Of a stretch of 64,000 bases of DNA, positions 41,887 through 48,898 are shown in pieces. This stretch comes from Phycisphaeraceae bacterium. GTDB lineage: Bacteria; Planctomycetota; Phycisphaerae; Phycisphaerales; Phycisphaeraceae. A program made the position numbers and the translations under genes. The notes under the pieces were generated by a model that ran no database searches, was not told the DNA's origin, and worked only from the letters and a program-made list of their open reading frames with translations. Position 1 is the first letter of the stretch. Every line of letters starts with the position of its first letter. The stretch is taken from the NCBI GenBank assembly GCA_029260655.1, contig JAJDCU010000049.1:1-64000 (forward strand), in the 5' to 3' direction.

Positions 41887-42975
41887 TCAATATTTCTCAC
41901 GGTATTGCGACGGGCTGACCCCGACCATCCGGTGGAAGGTCGCGGTGAAGTGCCCGTGGCTGGCGAATCCGGTCAGTATGGCGACCTGGCCGATCTGCTC
42001 ACGCGAGGCCCGCAATAGCCACTTGGCGTGTTGCAACTGCGTACGCAGGAGGAAGTGCTTGGGGCTGATCTGGGCGTGCCGGGAGAACAGCCGGTGGAAG
42101 TGGAACGGGCTGGTCTCGACCACCTCTGACAGCTCGGTCAGCCCGGGGGTGTCCACCAGGTTGTCGCTGAGATAGCCCATCGCCACGGCGGTGCGGTCAT
42201 CGTCGACCAGCCCGACCGCGGGCAAATCGTCCTTCGCCGAAGGCCTAAGCTCGATGTACAGGTACCGGCGATCGATGCCCCGCCCGGCCCGACCGCTATG
42301 AAGCCGAATCCACGACGCCTTGCCGCCTAATTTCAGCGTCATCTCGTGCGTCTCCTGGTCGCCCAGGTCATCCCAGCGCTGCGCGGCAACCGGCTGGACC
42401 TGATCGGTCAGGTCGCTGAAGATCTTCGGTGATTTAAGGAACGACGCCTCGGCCCGCGGGTCGGCGTGGATCAGGCGGTTGTCGTCGCCCAGGAGCACGC
42501 GCCCCAGGTCCGGCTCGCCGGTGTGATCGAACTGGGCCTGCACCAGGCGCAGCGCCAAGTCGATACGGCTAATTTCGGTGTCTGTAAACGAACGGGTCTT
42601 TCGGCTGACCGCCAGGTACCAGGACCGGCTTTGCCCGTGCACCGCAGGCAGCATGAACACCGCCGCGTGGCGCGACGCCGGCAGCGCCGGGCCGGCCTTG
42701 CTCTTGGTGGTCTTACCTACCGACACGCCTTTACGTTTGGCCTCACGCAGGGTCGGGTCGGACTTGTGGCCCTTGGCGCACCAGCCCGACACCTCCGCGC
42801 CCTTGGCGCCCTGCACGGCTAACAACGCATCGGTCTGTGGCTTTCGGGGATCGATCACACCCAAGACGACCCCGTCTACCGTCAATTCTCGTCGGAGATG
42901 ATCCACGAACGCAGTCGGTCCTTCCCGCCAAGGTGTTACTTCCCCGGAGGAACTGTCCGCTGTGTGCGTTTTCAC
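41887..42975 (-). CDS. AraC-family transcriptional regulator
   Basis: A 362-residue protein that begins with GTG (MKTHTADSSSGEVTPWREGP), supported by AAGGA at eight bases. The C-terminal 100 residues form the AraC/XylS DNA-binding domain: LTELSEVVETSPFHFHRLFS, HFLLRTQLQHAKWLLRASRE and the second helix-turn-helix QVAILTGFASHGHFTATFHR ending SPSQYREKY. The N-terminal 250 residues are an unrecognised sensory domain, with beta-rich parts and the stretch TKSKAGPALPASRHAAVFML. Ligand and targets are unknown. Confidence 0.88.
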   Translation of the reverse strand: MKTHTADSSSGEVTPWREGPTAFVDHLRRELTVDGVVLGVIDPRKPQTDALLAVQGAKGAEVSGWCAKGHKSDPTLREAKRKGVSVGKTTKSKAGPALPASRHAAVFMLPAVHGQSRSWYLAVSRKTRSFTDTEISRIDLALRLVQAQFDHTGEPDLGRVLLGDDNRLIHADPRAEASFLKSPKIFSDLTDQVQPVAAQRWDDLGDQETHEMTLKLGGKASWIRLHSGRAGRGIDRRYLYIELRPSAKDDLPAVGLVDDDRTAVAMGYLSDNLVDTPGLTELSEVVETSPFHFHRLFSRHAQISPKHFLLRTQLQHAKWLLRASREQIGQVAILTGFASHGHFTATFHRMVGVSPSQYREKY

Positions 42976-43152
42976 GATTTGATTCCTTATCCTTGCCTTA
43001 TGGTGAGAATATATGCGCAGCTTGAACGATCAAGCATCGCGATTTACCCGAAGTATCCACCCCAAAAAGAAAGCCCAATGCCGCCCCCGTCCGCGCGTAA
43101 CAGTAGCTTTAATCACCGACAAAGACAACTCGGCCTTGATAACTCGAGCAAT

Positions 43153-43674
43153 TCACCCGGTTACATCGCAGCCCGGCTGCTCGATACGCCAACTCAGATC
43201 CCTGGCGCCGCAATCGATATGGGCGGCAAAAAACCGACCCCGGTAACGCCAAAAAAGGGGCCAGATCACCCGACGATCTGTCTCGGGGATCGGCAGGGCG
43301 TCGATCTCGCCGGGCTCATGCCACGCCAGCCGGCCCTCGTCGATCTCACCGGGCTCAACCGATACCGGACTAATAGCCTCATAGAGGTACATCAACCAGT
43401 GGCAACTGCTCTCATAGCCCGATTCTGAAACAATACCCGTCAAATGCAGGTCCCCAGCGGTCAACCGCACCCCGGTCTCTTCTCGGACCTCGCGGATGGC
43501 GCACGCCGTAGGACTCTCCCCCCACGACTGCTCGAGCTTGCCGCCGACAGGCGAACACAGGTCCTTATTCGGCGGCCGCTTGCGGTGCAGCAGCAGCACA
43601 CGCCCTTGCTCATCGAACAGGTAACACAACACCGCGATCTTGTAGGGAAGTGGGTTTGGCACGCCGCGGATCAT
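43153..43674 (-). CDS. Nudix hydrolase
   Basis: A 173-residue protein from ATG 43674 (MIRGVPNPLPYKIAVLCYLF). The track start at 43806 adds 44 residues that overlap the HAD gene end. The Nudix helix is ESPTACAIREVREETGVRL, preceded by GGKLEQSWG: the classic Gx5E spacing carries two extra residues here. Catalytic Glu residues of the REVREE part are intact. Such enzymes cleave nucleoside diphosphate derivatives; the substrate is unknown. It follows the HAD-type gene on the same strand by about 130 bases. Confidence 0.85.
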   Translation of the reverse strand: MIRGVPNPLPYKIAVLCYLFDEQGRVLLLHRKRPPNKDLCSPVGGKLEQSWGESPTACAIREVREETGVRLTAGDLHLTGIVSESGYESSCHWLMYLYEAISPVSVEPGEIDEGRLAWHEPGEIDALPIPETDRRVIWPLFWRYRGRFFAAHIDCGARDLSWRIEQPGCDVTG

Positions 43675-43802
43675 AGCAGGACATGGCCGGGAACCGAAAA
43701 CGAATGTAACAAGATACATTCCCCTCGGCGAGAGGGTACCGACGGACTTGCGGCCGGAGATCCTGCCCGCTCTTTTCTCGATGCCTGTGGCGCCCCGGCG
43801 GA

Positions 43803-44681
43803 TCAATCCCGGTCCAGCACATACCGCTTGAGCACATGGGCGACCCCGTCTTCATCGTTGGCGGGGGCGATCACGTCGGCCTCTTTCTTCAGCAGCGACC
43901 AGCCGCTTTCCATCGCAACCCCCAGCCCGGCCCAGCGGACCATGCCCAGGTCGTTGGGCGCATCCCCGATCGCCATCACCTGCTCACGTGCCACGCCGTA
44001 TTGCTCGGCGACGAGCCTCAGGGCACAGGCCTTGTCGACCTGCTTGTCCACGAGCTGGATCAGGTAGTCGTCGCTGATGAGGATCGCGATGTCCTTGGCG
44101 AACTTCTTGCGCACGGCTTCGTGGATCGGCTTGAGCTTTTCCGGCGGGGCCAGGAGCATCAGCTTGGTCACCGCGACGGTCAGGAACGCATCCAGCGGGC
44201 CGATGAAGTCGGGGCTGAAGTGCTTGCTCGTCTCGGTCGGAAGCTTGTCGTCGACGTGGTCGGTGTACCACTTGTCCAGCACCTCGATGCTGATCACCAC
44301 CTGCGGGTCCATCTTGCGCGCAAACCTGACGATCCGCTTGGCCAGCGCTGCGGGCATGGGCTGATGGAAGACGTGCTTGCCCCGGGGCATGTCGTGGATC
44401 AGCGCCCCGTTGTAATTCACCTGCACGGTGTCCAGCGCCAGGCGGTGGTAGATGTCCCTGACGCCGCGCGGCGGTCTGGCCGACGCCAGCACGACGTGGA
44501 CACCTCGGCGGGTCACGTCGGCGATCGCCTGCGCATTAATGGTGCTCAGACGTTTGTTGGATCTAAGCAGCGTGCCGTCCAGATCGATCGCAACCAGTTT
44601 GATCGGCTTGGCAGGTATCGGGGTCGCCGGGGGCTGCGGGGACACCGGGGGTGCGGATTTGTCGGGCTTGTTTTTTGACAT
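43803..44681 (-). CDS. Cof-type HAD-IIB phosphatase
   Basis: A 292-residue cytoplasmic phosphatase. After a Pro-rich N-terminal extension of about 27 residues (SAPPVSPQPPATPIPAKPIK) comes motif I LVAIDLDGTLLRSN, with the catalytic Asp pair at about 33 and 35. Then motif II HVVLASARPP (T/S), and the type-IIB cap with NYNGALIHD. Motif III/IV are VDKACALRLVAEQYGV (Lys) and MAIGDAPNDLGMVRWAG (D-x3-D). Members dephosphorylate sugar phosphates or nucleotides. AGGGA lies six bases upstream of the ATG. Its start faces the divergent amidohydrolase gene. Confidence 0.93.
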   Translation of the reverse strand: MSKNKPDKSAPPVSPQPPATPIPAKPIKLVAIDLDGTLLRSNKRLSTINAQAIADVTRRGVHVVLASARPPRGVRDIYHRLALDTVQVNYNGALIHDMPRGKHVFHQPMPAALAKRIVRFARKMDPQVVISIEVLDKWYTDHVDDKLPTETSKHFSPDFIGPLDAFLTVAVTKLMLLAPPEKLKPIHEAVRKKFAKDIAILISDDYLIQLVDKQVDKACALRLVAEQYGVAREQVMAIGDAPNDLGMVRWAGLGVAMESGWSLLKKEADVIAPANDEDGVAHVLKRYVLDRD

Positions 44682-44761
44682 TCGTGGTCCCTACGCTCGA
44701 CCTCGGCATCGATCGGCCTAGAATAGCCCCAAACACCCCCTACCACCTAAGCCGATCCTCC

Positions 44762-45787
44762 ATGACACCTACCACGCTCAACCACAAACCGGTCAACGAC
44801 GCCAACCGACTGGGCCTTGATTACCGCGCCGAGGCCAAACGCTTCGATTACACCGACCCGATCATCGACATCCACACCCACATCGGCACGCCCAAGGCCG
44901 CGGGGCTGTACGTCCAGGTCGCCGAGCTGTTCGGCGTAACGAAAACCGTGTCGATGACCAAGCTCGAAAACATCGACGCCGTCAGCGACGAGTTCGGCTC
45001 CAGCAGTGACCGCATCGAGTTCATCGCCGTGCCAAACTACGAGGCGCGCGATCAGTCGGACACCTTCACCACTGATTGGCTGCATCGGATCGAGAAGTTC
45101 CGCGAGAAGGGTTGCCGGATCGTCAAGTTCTGGGCCGCGCCGCGCGGACGTGACCTGCACAGCGACGCGCTGCACCTGGACTCGCCGTCGCGTTTGGAAG
45201 GGATCAAACTCGCCTACGACCTGGGCTACCGCATCTTCATGACACACGTCGGCGACCCGGACACCTGGTTCGCCACCAAATACACCGACACCCGCAAGTA
45301 CGGCACCAAGGCAAACCAGTTCGAGCCCTTGGAACGTCTGCTCGACGAATACCACGACGTCACATGGATCGGCGCGCACATCGGCGGGTCGCCGGAGGAC
45401 CTTGACTTCGTTCAGGGCATGCTCGACCGCCATCCCAATTACGTGCTGGACACCTCCGCCGCCAAGTGGCAGGTCCGCGAGTTGGGCAAGCAGCCCGACC
45501 GCTTCCGCGCGTTCTGCGAACAAAACTCCGGCCGGGTCCTTTTCGGCACAGACATCGTCGCCAACGACGGCAACCTCGACTTCGACCTCTACGCCAGCCG
45601 ATATTGGGCCCTGCGCACACTCATCGAAACAAGCTACGACGGCCAGAGCCCGATCGTCGACCCCGACCTCTCTATGGTCGACCCGGCTCTCGATGAAAAA
45701 TCTACCGCTCACCTGCGCGGGGCGCGGATCGAGGGGCAGACGCTGGCATCGGTTTATCACGATGCCGCGGTGAAGGTGCTGGGCTAA
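44762..45787 (+). CDS. Amidohydrolase-2-family TIM-barrel hydrolase
   Basis: A 341-residue protein from ATG 44762 (MTPTTLNHKPVNDANRLGLD). Family motifs: IIDIHTHIGTPK (metal-binding H-x-H), HVGDPDTW (His after strand 5), WIGAHIGGSPEDL (His) and LFGTDIVANDG (catalytic Asp). These are the signature of amidohydrolase-related enzymes, often decarboxylases or lactonases. The substrate cannot be told. It is divergent from the HAD gene with 80 bases between starts. Confidence 0.9.
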   Translation: MTPTTLNHKPVNDANRLGLDYRAEAKRFDYTDPIIDIHTHIGTPKAAGLYVQVAELFGVTKTVSMTKLENIDAVSDEFGSSSDRIEFIAVPNYEARDQSDTFTTDWLHRIEKFREKGCRIVKFWAAPRGRDLHSDALHLDSPSRLEGIKLAYDLGYRIFMTHVGDPDTWFATKYTDTRKYGTKANQFEPLERLLDEYHDVTWIGAHIGGSPEDLDFVQGMLDRHPNYVLDTSAAKWQVRELGKQPDRFRAFCEQNSGRVLFGTDIVANDGNLDFDLYASRYWALRTLIETSYDGQSPIVDPDLSMVDPALDEKSTAHLRGARIEGQTLASVYHDAAVKVLG

Positions 45788-45933
45788 ACCGACACCGATC
45801 TCGCGGCGGGCTATGGCCAGAGACCCGGTCACGCCGCTGTTTCCGCCCATCCTCGGTAGGTTCCGGCCAACAATCTCCATACACATCCCTTGGCCTATCC
45901 CCTACTTTCTGTGATGTTTTGTAATTTAATCCT

Positions 45934-45962
45934 TGACAGCCCAGGCAGACGATACTAAGGTC
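45934..45962 (+). promoter_or_regulatory. Weak promoter candidate upstream of the LEPR-XLL locus
   Basis: TTGACA at 45934-45939, a 17-base spacer, then TAAGGT at 45957-45962. The -35 box is perfect and the -10 box is poor (three of six). It lies about 100 bases upstream of a small frameshifted lipoprotein-like gene and 400 before the first LEPR-XLL gene. Confidence 0.25.
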
Positions 45963-46063
45963 TTACTAGGAATTTTCAGCGACCCCCTCGCTGACACTCA
46001 GGGTCTTTAAAACTGAACCGCGGCCTGCCGGTCACATTTATCCTCATGTGTATGGAGTGATTT

Positions 46064-46338
46064 ATGGAACGCCTATGGATGCATGTGTGCAGCGTGACAG
46101 CCCTTTGGGCGGTCGGTTGTGCTCATCGCTTGTCCGTAGCGCAGCGGTGTGCAATCTCGGGGACCGGCAACGCCGCCCGGCGAGAAAGGACGGCCGATTA
46201 AAGGTAAACAACACGGGGTTCATGCCGCCGCCCATCGGGGTAGCCAATAGGCAAATCCGCGTCACGGCCATTGTCGTCGATCCGGACATGCCTGCCCAAT
46301 CGCTGCGGCTTGAACAGTTACACAGCCGAAACAACTAG
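46064..46338 (+). pseudogene. Possible frameshifted small lipoprotein gene
   Basis: GGAG six bases before the ATG at 46064 starts a frame of 45 codons whose product MERLWMHVCSVTALWAVGC has a lipoprotein-like signal peptide; it stops at TAA 46199. The neighbouring frame (in the track as 46048-46338) continues without stop as KDGRLKVNNTGFMPPPIGV and further RVTAIVVDPDMPAQSLRLEQ, with coding-like composition. A one-base slip near the A-run at 46185-46187 would join the two into a protein of about 92 residues. Either a decayed gene or an assembly error. No family is recognised. Confidence 0.35.
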
Positions 46339-48880
46339 AACGTAGAACGGAAGAAGGGTTATTATGATCATTCCATTTTCCCCGACCCGTCCAGACATCG
46401 ATAAACAAGCATCGTTATCCTCACGCGCCACGCTCAACCACCCCCGGCCCCCAGCCGGCGGACAACAATCCGGGCTGGAGCCGCTGGAACCCAGGCTGTT
46501 GCTGACCGGCTCGTTCAGTGCGCAGTTCGTGCCGGTAGATAATTCCGCGGCGCTGAGCGGATACAACACATACGACCTGCAGGTATCTGCCGACGTCGAC
46601 TGGAGGGGCGCGTCACTGCTGATCGAGCTGACCCAGGGGTCGATCTACCAGGACCCCGCGGGCACCAACCGGGCGTCGAACCCCGTACTTTTCAACACCT
46701 TCCCCGGGCTTGAGTTCGATACCTATGTTGCTGACAATGGCAGCCCGTCAATCATCATGGGCCGCGCCAGTGATGTCGGCGGCGATGTGTTCCAGTTCGA
46801 CACCACCGGGATAGATATCTCCTGGGGCAATGTCACGACGGATGACATCGGCACTGAGATCATCGGCCGGGTCACCCTCTCCGACGACGCCGCCGGGAAC
46901 CTGGGACTAAGCGTGCGCGGCGAGAACCCATTTGATAGATTCGCCACCTGGGATACGTTTACAACCGGTGATCTTGTCAACCTCACGCCCGCCGCACCCC
47001 GCCCGAAATCACCGTCTCTGCCGCCACCTCCGCCGACAGGGTCGGTAGAATTCGGCGTCCGGTTTGTGCAGGTGGACAACTCCGAGGTACTCAGCGGATA
47101 CAAGACCTTCGATCTGCAGGTCAGTACGGATACCGACTGGACAGTCGCCGCGATGCTGATCGAGCTAACACGGGGTTCGATCTATCAGGACCCTGCCGGC
47201 AGTGACCTGGCACCGGCCTCCGGGGCCGTGGATTTCTTCCCCACACTTGAGTTCGACAGCTACGTCACGGGGAACGGCCACTCGACATCGATCGTCGGTG
47301 CCGCCGGTGATCTCGGAGGCAATAAGCTCCAGTTCGACACAACGGAAATTGATGTCACCTGGAGCAACTCGGCACTTGATGACCTTGGGACTATCGTGAT
47401 CGGCAGGGTCACCATATCCGACGATGCCGCCGGGATTGTAAGAGTCGCTGTGGCCCAAGCGGGCAATCCGAAGTCTCTCATATCATCAGAAGCGCTCACG
47501 GACGGCAACCTGATTACAGGGGAATCCTTCGTCCCGCTGCCGCCGGCGCCGGAACCGATCACCGCCGAATTCGTGGAGATCGGTAGCGCATCGGTCCCGC
47601 CCGGGTTCAAGACGTACGACCTGCGGGTCACGACCGAGGCCGACTGGATGAATGCGTCGCTGCTGGTTGATCTGACTGAGGGTTCGATCTACCAGGACCC
47701 CGCGGGCTCAGACCTGGCTCCGAACCCGGTGGCCATTACCGCATTCCCGTCGCTTGAGTTCGACACCTACCTCGCCGGCAGCGGCAGGCTGACGTCGATC
47801 GCCGGCGATGCCGACGGCGTGGACGGCGGTGGGTTCACCTTCGGATCCAAGCAGATCGACATCTCCTGGACCGGCCCCGGGGACGATGACACCGGCACAT
47901 TCAGCATCGGGCAGGTCACGATCTCAGAGGACGCCATCGGGGAGTTAAAGCTGGTGGTAGCGGGCAGGCGGAGTGACCCGTTCGTGGACGAACTCACGTT
48001 CACGCAGGGCAATCTGAGCAAGACCGCCACCGTGACAGCGGAGGGCGACTTCACCGGTGATGGCATGGCAGACATCCTCTGGCGAGATACCCAGACCGGA
48101 CTCAGCAGCGTCTGGCAGATGAACCGGACGACCTTCATGAGCGACATCGGCCTGAATTTACAGATCGCCAAGGACTGGCGGGCCGTCGGAACAGGTGACC
48201 TCACCGGTGATGGCAAGACCGACATACTCTGGCGAAACACACGCAACGGGCGGAACATGGTCACAGAGATGGACGGCACGGACGTACTAGCTAACACAGA
48301 CATCAAGCGGCTGCGCAGCAAGGCCTGGGTCGTCGGCGGGATCGGCGACTTTACCGGTGACGGCAAGGCCGACATCCTCTGGCGAAACACACGCAACGGC
48401 CGCAACAGCGTCTGGCAGATGGACGGCACCACGTTCCAGGATGGCATAGCGATCAAGACAGTCAAGAGTACCGACTGGAACATCGCCGGCGTCAGCGATT
48501 TCACCGGCGACGGCAAGGCCGACATCCTCTGGCGGAACACACGCAACGGGCGTAATAGCGTCTGGGAGATGGCCGGCACGGCGTTCCAGAGCAACACCGC
48601 GGTCAAGCAGGTCAAGAGCCAGCGCTGGCAGGTCGCCGGGGTCGGGGACTACACCGGCGACGGCCTGGCCGACATCCTCTGGCGTGATACCAAGAAAGGA
48701 AAGAACCGTGTCTGGGAGATGAAGGGCACGAATCTGCGGAGCAATATCTTCATCCAGTCGCAGGCCAACCGAAACCTCCAGCCCAGCGGAACCCTGCTGG
48801 GGCTGTGGGAGTAGAAGACAGGCGCAGCGATGATGATCGTCTATCACCACGCGGTGGTCGAACTGATCAAGTCATTGCGG
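46325..48880 (+). repeat. First unit of a tandem duplication (about 2.6 kb)
   Basis: From GCCGAAACAA at 46325 through the 5' leader, the LEPR-XLL gene and its 3' flank to GTCATTGCGG at 48880, this unit is repeated at 48899-51529. The leader (GGAAGAAGGG, start, first 45 codons) and the 3' hairpin ACCACGCGGTGGT are nearly identical in the two copies, the gene bodies diverged. Confidence 0.85.
46364..48814 (+). CDS. LEPR-XLL surface protein A with triple beta domain and five FG-GAP-type repeats
   Basis: An 816-residue protein. Near the N-terminus is LEPLEPRLLLTGS (about 37-49), the LEPR-XLL motif of planctomycete cell-surface proteins, preceded by a hydrophilic leader instead of a signal peptide. 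Three copies of a domain of about 165 residues follow (about 50-210, 225-395 and 402-560), each with NTYDLQV, LLIELTQGSIYQDPAG and LEFDTY blocks and joined by Pro-rich linkers. The C-terminal 250 residues hold five repeats of the type DFTGDGKADILWRN, a calcium-binding FG-GAP/VCBS-like loop. Probably an exported adhesive or structural protein. It is the upstream member of a tandem pair. Confidence 0.82.
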   Translation: MIIPFSPTRPDIDKQASLSSRATLNHPRPPAGGQQSGLEPLEPRLLLTGSFSAQFVPVDNSAALSGYNTYDLQVSADVDWRGASLLIELTQGSIYQDPAGTNRASNPVLFNTFPGLEFDTYVADNGSPSIIMGRASDVGGDVFQFDTTGIDISWGNVTTDDIGTEIIGRVTLSDDAAGNLGLSVRGENPFDRFATWDTFTTGDLVNLTPAAPRPKSPSLPPPPPTGSVEFGVRFVQVDNSEVLSGYKTFDLQVSTDTDWTVAAMLIELTRGSIYQDPAGSDLAPASGAVDFFPTLEFDSYVTGNGHSTSIVGAAGDLGGNKLQFDTTEIDVTWSNSALDDLGTIVIGRVTISDDAAGIVRVAVAQAGNPKSLISSEALTDGNLITGESFVPLPPAPEPITAEFVEIGSASVPPGFKTYDLRVTTEADWMNASLLVDLTEGSIYQDPAGSDLAPNPVAITAFPSLEFDTYLAGSGRLTSIAGDADGVDGGGFTFGSKQIDISWTGPGDDDTGTFSIGQVTISEDAIGELKLVVAGRRSDPFVDELTFTQGNLSKTATVTAEGDFTGDGMADILWRDTQTGLSSVWQMNRTTFMSDIGLNLQIAKDWRAVGTGDLTGDGKTDILWRNTRNGRNMVTEMDGTDVLANTDIKRLRSKAWVVGGIGDFTGDGKADILWRNTRNGRNSVWQMDGTTFQDGIAIKTVKSTDWNIAGVSDFTGDGKADILWRNTRNGRNSVWEMAGTAFQSNTAVKQVKSQRWQVAGVGDYTGDGLADILWRDTKKGKNRVWEMKGTNLRSNIFIQSQANRNLQPSGTLLGLWE

Positions 48881-48898
48881 CCTGAACCATGACATAAC

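Noticed and set aside
44747-45886. 379-codon minus-strand ORF across the amidohydrolase gene
   Set aside because: Antisense shadow of the well-supported amidohydrolase; composition (Val/Gly/Arg) is typical of shadows at this GC content.
47767-48615. 282-codon minus-strand ORF inside the LEPR protein A gene
   Set aside because: It reads the repeats of the real gene backwards; the periodicity is inherited from the plus-strand FG-GAP repeats.
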